Positions 9,251-19,079 of a DNA stretch of 22,500 nucleotides are shown piece by piece. The notes below the pieces were generated by a model. The model made no database searches. It was not told where the DNA came from and worked only from the letters and a program-made list of their open reading frames with translations. Where the stretch lies: NCBI GenBank assembly GCA_018398815.1, contig CM031604.1, positions 51,983,865 to 52,006,364 on the forward strand, given 5' to 3'. The position numbers and the translations under genes are program-made. Numbering within the stretch: the first letter of the stretch is position 1; every line of letters begins with the position of its first letter. This DNA is from Conus ventricosus. Taxonomy: Eukaryota; Mollusca; Gastropoda; Neogastropoda; Conidae.

Positions 9251-9593
9251 CGGTCAAAAACACCCGGAGGCGTTCTGGGGGGGGGCCGATTAAAATCCCC
9301 CGGTGTGGGGCTGTTTTGGGGGCGGGCCGTTTAAAATCTCCCGGGGGGTGTTCTGGGTGGTGCCAGATTTAAATCCTCATGGGGGGGCTGTTTTGGGGTA
9401 GGTCCATTTTAATTCTCTATACCAGATTTCCCGCCCGGGGGGGGGGGGGGGGGGGGGGTTCTGGGCCGGGGCCAGATAACTCCTTGGGGGGCCTGTTCTG
9501 GGTAGTACCAAATTTAAATCCCCCGGTGGGGGCTATTTTTTGGCCCCTCCAGTTTAATATCTGGGGGGGTTTTGGGGCAGGGCCCGTTTTAAT

Positions 9594-9655
<62 letters not shown>

Positions 9656-12600
9656 GTTTGGGCGTGCCGAGGGAGGGGGGGGGGGCTGTTCTGACCAGAT
9701 CAGTTTAATTTCCAGGGGAAATTATTCTAGGCTGTTGCAATATTAACTCCCAGGAGGAGGTTTTGTTCTGGGCCAGGTCAGTTTTATCTCAGGAGGTTGT
9801 TCTGGGCTGGTGTCAAAGATAAAACTTCCAGTGGTGGGGCTGAACTGGGCCAGGTCCAGTTCAAATTAATAAACAAACAAAAAAAAACTCACCAGGCTGG
9901 TGCCAGATTTAACTTCAGGAAGGGGGTGGGATGTTCTAGATTAGGTTCAGTTTAACGCTCCAGTAGGCTGTTCTGGTTTTTTGCCAGATTAACTCCCATG
10001 TTGAGGGCTGTTCTGGGCCTTGTCTAGTTTAACACTTCAGGGGGCTGTTCCATGAGGTGCAGATTAACTCCCTGGAGTGGGAGCTGTTTAACTCTCGAGT
10101 GAGCTTGTTATGGGCTGGTGCCAGTTAACTCCCCAGGAGAGGCTAGGGGGGAGGCTGTTTTGTGCCAGGGCCAGTTCTTACTCTCCAGGGAGGACTGTAC
10201 CAGGCTGGAGCCAGATTAACTCCCCAGGAGAGGGGGGGGGGGGTGATCTAGGCAGGTCCAGCAGTTTAACTCTCTCGGCGGGGGGGGGGGGGGGCTGTTT
10301 TGGGCGGTGCCAGATTAACTCCCCAGGAGCGGGGAAGGGGGCTGTTCTGGGCCTTGTCTAGTTTAACTCTCGGGGGGAGGGGGGGGGTGAGGGGGGCTGT
10401 TCCATGGACGGTGTCAAGATCTACCTCCCCTGGAGGGGGGCTTGTTCTGGGACAGGTGCAGTTTATCTCCAGAGGGGCTGTTCTTGGTGGGCAAGATTTA
10501 AACTCCCCAGTAGAGGAATGGGGGGGGGCGGGGGGAGGGCTGTTTGTGCCCGGGCCAGTTCTACTCTCCAGGGCAAGGACTGTACCAGGTGGCGCCAGAT
10601 TTACTCCCCCAGGAGAGGGGGGGGGGTTGATCTAGGCCAGGTCCAGCAGTTTACTCTTCAGGAGGGGGGGGGGGGGGGGGCTGTTTAGGGCGGTGCCAGA
10701 TTAACTCCATGGAGGGGAAGAAAAAAGGGGCAGTTCTGGGCTTGTCTAGTTTAACTCTCGGAAAGGGGGGGGGAGGGGGGCTGTTCATGGGACGGTGTCA
10801 GATTAACTCCCCTGGAGGGGGCTGTTCTGGCTAGGACAGGTGCAGTTTAACTCTCCAGGGGGGCTGTTCATGGGCTGGTGCAGATTAACTCCCTGTAGAG
10901 GGGGGGGGGGGGACTGTTTTGTGCCAGGTCCAGTTTAACTCTCCAGGGAGGCCTGTTACCAGGACTGGAGCAAGATTTTACTCCCCAGGAGAGGGGAAGG
11001 GGTTGTTCGTAGGTCACGTCAGTTTTAACTTCTGGGGGGGGGCGGGGGGGCTGTTTCGGGCCAGTTCCAGATTAACTCCCAGGAGGTGCGAGGGGGCTGT
11101 TCTGGGCCTTGTCTAGTTTAACTTTCAGTGGGGGGGGGGGGGGGCTGTTCATGACGGTGTGCCAGATTACCTCCCCTGGAGTGAGGACTGTTCTGGGTCA
11201 GGCGCAGTTTAACCTCTCAGAGGTGCTGTTCTTGCCTGGTTGCCAAGATTACTCCCCAGGTGAGGGATGGGGGGGATGTTTTGTGCCAGGGCCAGTTTAA
11301 CTCTCAGGCGAGGAGTGGGGCTGCTCTAGGCCAGGTCATTTAAAACGCTCAGGGGGCTGTTTTTGGGCCGGTGCCAGATTAACTCCCAATGAGGTGAGGG
11401 GGCTGTTTGGGCCTTGTCTGGTTTAAAAATATCCGAGCGGAGTGGGGGGGGGTGGTCTGGGGGGCTGTTTCCTTGACGGTGCCAGATTAACTCCCCTGGA
11501 GGGGGCTGTTATAGGACAGGTCAGTTTAACTCTCCAGAGGGAATGTTCTGGCTGGAGCAGATTACCGCAGGAAGGACAGGGGGGGGGGGGGGGGGGGGGG
11601 CGGGGGGTTCCTGTTTTGTGTTAGGGCCAGTTAACCCCCAAGGGAGGCATGTACAAGGATTGAGCAGTTTAACTTCCCAGGAGAGGGCGGGGGGGGGGGG
11701 TGTGTTCTAGGCAGTCCAATTTAACTCTCTAGGGGGACTGTTTTGGCTTAGTGCCGGATTAACTCCCAGGAGGCGGAGGGTGCTGTTCTGGGACTTGTCT
11801 AGTTTACTTCCAACGGGGGGGGGAGGGGGGGCCGTTCATGCGGTGCCAGTTTAACTCCCTTGTGGAGGGGCTGTTCTAGGGACAGGTTGCAGTTTAAACT
11901 CTCCAGAGGGTCTGTTCTGGGCTGGTTCCAGATTAACTCCCCAGGTGAGGGGGAGGTGTTTTGTGCCATGGCCAGTTTACTCTCTCCGGGGGGGGGGGGG
12001 GGGGTGGGCTGTACCAGGCTGGAACATTTTGGACTCACAGGGAAAAGGGAGGGGGGGGGGAGGATGCTCTTAAGCCCAGGTCCAGTTTAACTCTCTTGGA
12101 GGGAGACTTTGGGCGGTTGTCAGATTACTCCCCAGGGGGTGAGGGGGCTGTCTGGGGCTTGTCTAGTTTAACTATTACAGTGCAGATTAAAACTTCCCTG
12201 GAGGGGGGAGTTCTGGGACAGGTGCAGTTTACTTCCAGAGGGGCTGTTTGGGGCTGTTGCCAGATTAATCCCCAGTAGAGGGGGTGAGTGGGGTCGTTTT
12301 GTGCAGTGCCAGTTTACCCCAAGGGAGGACTGTACCAGGTGAGCAGATTTTTAAAAACTCCCCAGGAGAGGGGGGCGGGGGGGGGGTGGGGCTGCTCTAG
12401 GGGGGCTGTTTTGGCCAGTGGCCGATTAACTCACCAGGGAGGGGGAGGAGGCGGCTGTTCTGGGCCTTGTCTAGTTTAGGCTACGGGGAAGAGGGGGGGC
12501 GAGGGGGGGCTGTTCCTAAAACGGTGCCAGATTATCTCCCTTAGAGGGGTGTGCTGCTGTTCTAGGACAGAGTCAGGTTAACTCTCCAGAGGGGTGTTCT

Positions 12601-14034
12601 GGGCTACTGATGCCAGAGTAATCCCCAGGAGGGGGGAGGTGGCGGAGGGGGGGGGGGGCTGTTTTTTGCCTGGGCGAAGGTTTAACTTCCAGGGAGGCTG
12701 TACCAGGATGGAGCCAGATTAACTCCCTAGGAAAACAAAGGGGAGGGGGGTTGTTCTAGGGCCAGGTTAGTTTACACCCCACCCATAAAGAACTTAGGGA
12801 GCGGGCTGTTTTGAGGCGGCGCCAGAAATTAACTCCCGGAGGGGGAGGAGGGGGCTGTTCTGGGCCTGTTCTAGTTTAAACTCTCCAGGGCGGTGGGGGG
12901 GGAGGGGGGCAGTTCCTTGGGGGGGAATTTGGTGCCAGATTAACTCACCTGGAGGGGGCTTGTTCTGAACACAGGGTGCTTTAAACTCTACAGCGGGGCT
13001 GTTCTGGGCTAGTGACAGATTAATCCCCAGGAGCATGGGGGCGGGGGGGGGGGTGGGGGGGTGTTTTGTGCCAGGGCCGTTTAACTCTCAGAGGGCCAGA
13101 TTAAACTTCCAGAGGAGAGAGAGAGGAAGAGGGGGAGGGGGCGGCTGCTCTAGGCCAGGTCCAGTTTAACTCTTATGGGGGCTGTTTTGGCCAGTGCCAG
13201 ATTAATCCCAGGAGGGGTGGGGAGGAGGGGGTGTTCCATGACGCGGGTACCAGATTAACTCCCCTGGAGGGGGTGTTCTAGTACAGGTGCAGTGTAAATT
13301 CAGAAGGACTGTTCTGGTGGTGCCAGATTAACGCCCCTGGAGGGGGATTGTTCTAGGACAGGTGCAGTTTACTCACCAGAGGGGCTGTTGGCTGGTGCCA
13401 GATAACTCCCCAGGAGAGGGGGGTGGGGGTGGGTCGTGCGGGGTGTTTTGTGCCAGGGCCAGTTTAAATTCCAGTGAGGCCTGTACCAGGTGAGCCAGAT
13501 TAACTCCCCGGGAGAGGGGGGGGGGGGGGCTGTTGGAGGCCAGATCCAGTTTAACTCTCTGGTGGGGGGCGGGGGGGGGGGCTGTTTTTGGCCGGTGCCT
13601 GATTAACCTCACAGGAGGTGGAGGGGGCTGCTTGGGACTTGTCTAGGTTATAACTCTCTGGGGGGAGGGGGGGGGGGCTGTTCCATAACGGTGCAGTTTT
13701 AACTCCCTGGAAGAGGCTGTTTCGTACAGTGTAGTTTAACTCTCCAGGGGGCTGTTTGGGCTGTGCCAGGATTAACTCCCAGGAAAAGAGGAGGGATGGG
13801 GGAGGGGCTGTTTGTGCCAGGGGCCAGTTTAACTCTTCCAGGAGGGGAGGGGGGTGTTCTGGCAGTTTAGTTCAACTCTCGGTGGGTGGCAGTTCCAGTC
13901 CGGTATGCCATATTAATTCCCAGATGTCTTAGGGGGCTGTTCTGGGCCGGATCCAGTTTAACTCTCAAGGGAGAGGAAGGGGGTGTTTTGGGTCAATGCC
14001 AAATTAACTCGCTGGGGAATGTTCTAATCCTGTT
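9251..14034 (+). repeat. Right arm: G-rich monomer array with eight-monomer higher-order repeat
   Basis: Units alternate between type A (ctgttctgggccaggtc, then cagtttaactctc) and type B (ctgttctgggctggtgc, then cagattaactcccc), each followed by a G-run. From about 9850 on, particular monomer variants recur in fixed order. The 'ttttgtgcc' A variant recurs near 10154, 10540, 10914, 11276, 11611, 11956, 12294, 12659, 13061, 13443 and 13808. The 'cttgtctagttta' A variant and the 'ttccatg-acggtg' B variant recur with the same spacing. This gives a repeat of about 335-400 bases made of eight monomers. Earlier monomers (9251-9850) are more disordered. Confidence 0.9.
9596..9654 (+). repeat. Poly-G run of 59 bases
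   Basis: An unbroken G homopolymer inside the right arm. Runs this long are rare and hard to sequence, so the exact length should not be trusted. Confidence 0.9.
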
Positions 14035-14149
14035 GTGGGGATGTTTGGCCGCAAACCCAGATTAACTCCGGGGTTAATCTGGGACAGTGCGGAGGACGAC
14101 TTCGGGAGTTAAACTGGGAACGGGGGGCAGTTTCACCACGTTACACCGG
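14035..14149 (-). repeat. Right terminal inverted repeat
   Basis: This is the reverse complement of the left terminus, with the 20 outermost bases identical. It holds the palindrome-like 'attaactccggggttaat' near 14058-14076. Confidence 0.85.
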
Positions 14150-14365
14150 GATGTCGATTGCCTACATCACAGGGCCCCTTTTCACACTCATATTTGGCAT
14201 CTTCCCTCTTGACTGAGCTGTTAAGCTAACTGAGGGGAGGGGTGAAGGAGGGGTGCAGGAGGGGGGTGTGGGGGTGGGGGACATAATTGCTTTAGGCATG
14301 CCTATCAGCGGCATCTGTCCCATGGACACGGCGGGGCCACTCTTGCTGAACGCGTGCGCACTCAC
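14150..14365. other. Flanking DNA with G-rich stretch
   Basis: A GGGG-rich stretch at about 14232-14282 follows the element end. No gene or recognised repeat is seen. Confidence 0.5.
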
Positions 14366-14660
14366 AGACATCCATGTACGCGTAGATAAACAAGTTCACA
14401 AACATGCATGTACAGATGCGTGCGTGCAGAAGCACATGTATACATGCCCACAGACCACACACACGCATACACATCTGCACACACATACACACAAGCGCGC
14501 GCGCACGAGCATGCACACACCCACGCACGCACACACCATACCCACACGCTCGTGTACACGTGCACTGCATTCACTGGCACACACGCATGGGCTCATTGGC
14601 CATTTTCCTATGCATACACATACACACACGTATACACTCAACACACACACACATATACAA
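14366..14660. repeat. Degenerate CA-rich microsatellite region
   Basis: Interrupted CA, CACG and CATA repeats with one GCGCGCGC core near 14495-14504. It looks like an old, decayed CA tract. Overlapping Thr/His open frames are artefacts. Confidence 0.8.
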
Positions 14661-14926
14661 TGATAATAATGGCACAGCCAATGTTAGGTAGGTACCCAAG
14701 GTCTGACCAGCGTGTTGGGCTAATGCGTAGGTCAGACATCTGCTAAGTCGTAGCCACAAGACCCTTTTCTTAACTTCTCTTACCATTAAGTCATTAATTC
14801 ATTTACCCATCAGCTTTAAGTCATGCATAGTGTGGTCTCAAAGCTTTGCGGACGTGGTTGGCCTATAGCGTATATGGACTAGTCCGCACGCAGTAACACC
14901 TTGATGAAACTGAAACTGAATAATGC
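14661..14926 (+). mobile_element. SINE-like 3' fragment, interrupted
   Basis: The first segment carries 'gcgtgttgggctaatgcg' and 'ggtcagacatctgct'. A second segment carries 'tatagcgtatatggac', 'agtccgcacgcagtaaca' and ends in a (ctgaaa) tail. As I remember it, the common gastropod repeat has these segments contiguous. Here about 100 bases (roughly 14745-14848) separate them, suggesting a later insertion. The tRNA-like head is not visible. Confidence 0.5.
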
Positions 14927-15292
14927 CATCACATTCGGCACTTGTCATCACTTGTTCTGTATCTCACCAAAAAACAACAACAAATCTATTGCTGTGCGAA
15001 CGCAGCAAGCATTTTTAATTTTTTTTTAATTTTTATTTTTTTTTGTTAACCCTCAGATCCGATTATACTGGCCGTTTAAGAAACGATCTGCAGACCGTGG
15101 CGACACAACGGTCTGTTGGGAGCACAAACAGCAGTTCGTCTGAGTTCAGGTCACAAACGAGCTAAATTTGAAGTAAACCAGGAAGTCGTTCAATGAAGTA
15201 CAGGCTTTAAATGAACCCTTCCCTGCTTTCCTCACCGACCTCTCAGACTCGGATTCATCACAGTTGGCTCAAATCGTATCCTTTCCCAATTC
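14927..15292. other. Low-repeat DNA, no gene seen
   Basis: Contains an A/T-rich stretch at 15012-15044 and a perfect 8-bp inverted repeat, cagaccgt/acggtctg, with a 9-base loop at 15091-15115. No coding signal was recognised. Confidence 0.45.

Positions 15293-15293
<1 letters not shown>

Positions 15294-15331
<38 letters not shown>
15294..15331. repeat. (GT)n microsatellite
   Basis: A pure GT run at the edge of the first copy of the 1.13-kb repeat. Confidence 0.97.
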
Positions 15332-15334
<3 letters not shown>

Positions 15335-15515
15335 GGACTTACGCCCTGTCATGAATTAATAAAGCCACTCCACAAGTTTCCCCACTCCCCAGGCTCTTGC
15401 CACTGCCTTCCAAATGGTTCAACAGGGTCCTCATCCTTTCCACAGTTGCCGACTACTGATGGTCCAGGTGTGAAAATCTGCAGGAGGCAAACGTCTTAAA
15501 AGGTGACCAACCGCA

Positions 15516-15544
<29 letters not shown>
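15516..15544 (+). repeat. Poly-C run
   Basis: 29 consecutive C within the first copy of the 1.13-kb repeat. The second copy has a comparable C-rich run at 16700-16735 and the third has only a few C. Confidence 0.9.
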
Positions 15545-15547
<3 letters not shown>

Positions 15548-15886
15548 CTCTCCCGCCCGCAGTGCTCTGTAAGTTTCACGCTTAGTTTCTTAGCACTTAT
15601 TTGTCAGAACTAGAAAACTGGCGAGGCATATTATTTCTAGTGGCTGTGCGCTGCTTGCTAACGCATGGCCAAAACTAGATTTCTGATTTTGGGTAAACCA
15701 AACTACATAGAGAAAATATAAGTGAGGTGTTTCGAACTGGCGAAAAGATGCATGATCACATTTCTGATCATTATCTATAATTTATTTTAAAAAATCATCA
15801 GATGGTTTAATGGTGCAAGTAATATACATCCCTCCAACAGAATTAACAGAAATGAAAACACGCTCAAGTTTCCATAAAAGCGCGCT

Positions 15887-15889
<3 letters not shown>

Positions 15890-15927
<38 letters not shown>

Positions 15928-16103
15928 ACACTCACACATACACACGTACGCATGCACGCGCGCGCGCGCACACACACACACATACACACACACACATACA
16001 CACGCGCGCGCGCGCACATACGAGCGCACGAACGGCACATACACACACAGACACATGCGCGCGCGCGCGCGCGGTGTGTGTGTGTGTGCGTGTGTGTGTT
16101 GTG

Positions 16104-16179
<76 letters not shown>
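15890..16179. repeat. Compound microsatellite quasi-palindrome
   Basis: The order along the plus strand is GA, CA, GC, CA, GC, CA, GC, TG, CT. The outer GA tract (15890-15925) is complementary to the outer CT tract (16108-16179), and the CA tracts are complementary to the TG tract (16074-16107). The block can therefore fold back on itself. Its internal GC runs lie near 15957-15969, 16003-16015 and 16057-16073. Confidence 0.9.
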
Positions 16180-16181
<2 letters not shown>

Positions 16182-16392
16182 GACAGACAAGCACAAAGCA
16201 GTGATGTTCACTAATTACAGCTGTACGGGACTGTCTGAACTTATTCCCGCCGTGGATGACAAACAAACAAACATCAAACAACAACATCAACAACAAAAAG
16301 GTGTGGTGTGTCTGTCTACAGAACAGCACTGCCATCCCCGTCTCAAGCCGCGCTCGGGCGTTGATTTTTCACACTTGGCCCAACCACCTCTT

Positions 16393-16419
16393 CTCTGTCT
16401 GTCTGTCTGTCTGTCTGTT

Positions 16420-16497
<78 letters not shown>
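16393..16497. repeat. (TCTG)n-(CT)n microsatellite
   Basis: A short TCTG tetranucleotide run leads into a CT run with one TTCT interruption. Confidence 0.96.
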
Positions 16498-16500
<3 letters not shown>

Positions 16501-17023
16501 AACAAAATCACACGACAATTTCTGTCACCTCACTCACTGATAAAACCAGGAACTTTGTGTTCCAACAGGGTCCTCCCCTCGAACTTTTAGCGGTAAAATG
16601 CGGTCAAGGTGAACACACCTGGAGTGAGCAAAGACTTAAAAAGGTGACGAACTCCAAACCCTCCCTCCCCCTCTTTTCTTTCCCCCCTCTCCTTCACCCC
16701 TCCCCCCCCCCTCCAACACCCCCCCCCCCCCCCCAACCCCCAACCTGCTCCACCACAGTGCTCTTTGATTCCCAATTTGTCCATGCATTTGGATTCGACT
16801 GAAAATTGTGGCTAAGGGCTGTACGCGGATAAAGTTTGCCTTTCAGTCATCAACCTTTAGACAGAAGTGTGCTGATAAGAGTCTTGTATCAAAAACGTCA
16901 AGCACATGTTGTTGTTTTTTTCTTTTCCTTTAAGTACTTTTACAGAGTTGCGTTCAATGGTGCAAATAGTTACTTTATCTCCAACAATTTAATGAAAATA
17001 AAAGCGTTTGTGAGGTAGTACAG

Positions 17024-17025
17024 AG

Positions 17026-17064
<39 letters not shown>

Positions 17065-17065
17065 G

Positions 17066-17096
<31 letters not shown>

Positions 17097-17098
17097 GA
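17024..17098. repeat. (GA)n microsatellite
   Basis: A GA run with AGGAG interruptions, at the matching place to the 15890 GA tract in the previous 1.13-kb copy. Confidence 0.95.
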
Positions 17099-17352
17099 AG
17101 TCGAATCTGCCCTTTCACGAAAGTGGATATGCGATAAAGAATGGAACTTTGCTGGTCTAGTCCCCAGTGTGTATTGCCAAAGCATAAACAGTAAGATCTA
17201 CCGTTAAAGAAAATAAAAACAACAGCAACAACAACAACTGGCCAACTCAAGAACAATCTGTGTCAACGCAGTCACGACAGACCGAAACATGTCTCCGTCA
17301 AGAGAACCGAACCCTCTGCTACTATTGAATAAAACCTGCTCTTTTTGGTCTA

Positions 17353-17550
17353 TTCTCAAGACACTGATTTCTCACACTTCACTGAAATCTGCTCTTCTCT
17401 CTCTCTCTCTCTCTACTCTCAGATTCAGATTTCTCACCCTTTACTGAAACCTGCTCTTCTCGCTCTACTCTCAGATTCTGATTTCTCACCCTTTACTGAA
17501 ACCTGCTTTTCTCTCACGACTCTGATTCAGATTTCTCACACTTTACTGAA
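17353..17550 (+). repeat. Tandem repeat, 52-bp unit, about 4 copies
   Basis: Units at 17416-17467 and 17468-17519 are 52 bases each and differ by only a few bases. A longer first copy (from about 17353, containing a CT run) and a partial fourth copy (17520-17550) flank them. Every unit has 'gatttctcac-ctt-actgaa'. Confidence 0.9.
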
Positions 17551-17847
17551 GCCCCCCCCCCTCCAACTCCCACCTCCTTCTCCCTCTTTCCCCGTCATCT
17601 TCGTTGTATTGAATAATTGACTTAATGTCTGCCAATGAACTAATAAAGCCACTCCCAAGAGACCGTGTCCCAAACCTGGAAGTCGGCGTCAACGGTAGTC
17701 CTCCCCTTTCCGACTGTCGGCGACTGACCGATGGTCAAGGTGTCAGAACCTGGAGGAGGTAAACGCCTGAAAAGGTGACGAACCCCGGCCCCCAGCGCTC
17801 TTTGATTCTCAGAGTGATTTTCTCGCGGAGGTGACTGGCCTCCTCAG

Positions 17848-17848
<1 letters not shown>

Positions 17849-17907
<59 letters not shown>

Positions 17908-17932
17908 GAGAGAGAGAAAGAGAGAGGGGGAG
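17849..17932. repeat. (GA)n microsatellite
   Basis: A GA run with a purine-only ragged end, in the third copy of the 1.13-kb repeat. Confidence 0.95.
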
Positions 17933-18300
17933 AAAAAAAGGTGTGAAAACACTGGTGCGGGGGGAACTGGAGGTCCAGGCAGGTTCAAAGAAAGTGTAAT
18001 TGTAGGCGGTCGATGGTGAGCTTTGTGGGCAGCCTGTTAGCGTTGGCTGTGGGCTCGCTCAGGATGACATAAGCGACCGTCCTTGTTCAGCATACAAGCG
18101 GCCCTGCAGCTGCTTTTGTCACGTGATCCACAAAGTCAATACCAAAGCCGGTCTCCATTTTCGACCAATTAGCGGCTGGGGAACTCGCTCACAGAATCAC
18201 TGTGACCGGCGATCGAATGTCTGGGGGTAGTAGACCCACCATTGTGTACAGACGTGTATCGTGTTCGAAATACACGTACTGTCACGCCGCCGCGAAAAGG
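17933..18300. other. Low-repeat DNA, no gene confirmed
   Basis: Balanced composition. A 23-codon minus-strand frame (18087-18158, starting METGFGIDF) lies just downstream of a CCAAT-like motif on that strand, but it is too short to support a gene. Confidence 0.4.
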
Positions 18301-18392
18301 GCAAACAGAGAGAGAGAAAGAGGAAGTGGGCAAGAGGGGTAGGGATGGAGAGGTTGGGGGGAAGGGGTGGGGGGGGGGGGGGGGGAGGAAGA
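18301..18392. repeat. Purine-rich tract with poly-G
   Basis: Ragged GA-rich sequence ending in a G-run of about 17 bases near 18369-18385. Confidence 0.85.
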
Positions 18393-18490
18393 GGTCTCAA
18401 AATCGGCCAATTCACATTCTGGGGCCATGCGAGATCGTCGGGGCAAAGTCACAGCCATTCGGTTTTTAACTAACAAGTATTACAAACAAA

Positions 18491-18520
18491 CAAAAAAAAA
18501 AAAAAAAAAGAAAAAAAAAG
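18491..18520. repeat. Poly-A tract
   Basis: About 28 bases of A with one G, preceded by 'caaacaaac'. It may be a decayed retroposon tail, but no element body is recognised upstream. Confidence 0.8.
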
Positions 18521-19079
18521 GGCTGTTCACTGCAATTGGCAGGTCTTCTGCGTTCTAGTTTGAGGAAGGTTTTAAATATACCGAAAAATTGCAATAGCAC
18601 AGTGTTAATTGGTTGTTTTTACTATCCAAAGTATTACAAACTAAACACCAAAGTGGACGTGAACTCATCTGAGGACATTTAATAAATGATAACAATCACA
18701 GCTCCATCGTTGTGCTTGAATTCAAAAGACCTGAAGGTGTAGATCAGGACTTAAACGTTCCGGTTCGCTTCAGCTGAGGAGGAAATCGAGGATTTGTTGC
18801 AGAATTTAGAAAAGGGATATTAGGCTATGAGTCTTTAACCTTAACCTTTAACTTTCACTATACATACATTTTTCAAAATGTTAGCACGATGACCATTTCC
18901 ATAAATGAAACCATGAGATTTGTCATTGGCTTGTATGGCTACGGATTGTGTCTTTCGGACTCGAAACCAGTAAAACAAACAAGCAAACAAAAAACAACAA
19001 CAACGCATTCAGTGTGAATTGAAACAAAATACATGGTCATAACGGTGTCTTCCCCTTCTTTTTCTATTTGATCCCTACA
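18521..19079. other. Low-repeat AT-leaning DNA, no gene seen
   Basis: About 560 bases without a recognised gene. A short open piece at 18774-18823 (AEEEIEDLLQNLEKGY) follows a weak 'cttcag', but has no other support. Confidence 0.45.

Larger units (their letters stand above)
5780..14149. mobile_element. Giant foldback-type element with modular inverted arms
   Basis: The first 20 bases (5780-5799, CCGGTGTAACGTGGTGAAAC) are an exact inverted match of the last 20 (14130-14149). Homology continues with small gaps to about 5895 on the left and 14035 on the right. Inside, a C-rich left arm and a G-rich right arm contain the same short monomers in opposite orientation, flanking a different central tandem array. 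Drosophila Foldback and Galileo-type transposons share this plan of long inverted repeats built from tandem units. No transposase frame is visible, so the copy is non-autonomous if it is a transposon. The eight bases outside each end (gctgtaga and gatgtcga) agree at six positions and may be a worn target-site duplication. Confidence 0.72.
15332..17930 (+). repeat. Three diverged tandem copies of a ~1.13-kb segment
   Basis: A shared core with 'ggtcctc', 'ggt[c/g]aaggtg'-like text, 'taaaaaggtgacgaac' and 'cagtgctctttgattc' lies near 15425-15575, 16565-16775 and 17695-17815. The spacing is about 1143 and 1128 bases. The first two copies also share 'aatggtgcaa...ctccaaca...aaaagcg' just before a GA tract (15810 and 16957). 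They also share 'tgatttctcacactt'-like text before a CT tract (16361 and 17363). 'taataaagccactcc' is shared by copies one and three. The family is not recognised. Confidence 0.75.

Noticed and set aside
9379..11624. Series of glycine-rich open frames
   Set aside because: They arise from G-runs and the repeated monomers of the right arm, with no start context or conservation.
15091..15115. 8-bp inverted repeat as a terminator or structured RNA
   Set aside because: The stem is short, stands alone and has no transcript context. A single 8-bp stem is expected by chance in a window of this size.
15787..16590. Overlapping Arg/Glu, Ser/Leu and Thr/His frames up to 212 codons
   Set aside because: GA, CT and CA microsatellites translate into these dipeptides in every genome. 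No unique domain is present.
18087..18158. Minus-strand 23-codon frame starting METGFGIDF, with a CCAAT-like motif upstream
   Set aside because: It looks protein-like but is too short, and no splice donor or following exon is clear.
18774..18823. Short exon-like piece AEEEIEDLLQNLEKGY
   Set aside because: Only about 16 codons, with a weak acceptor and no partner exon.
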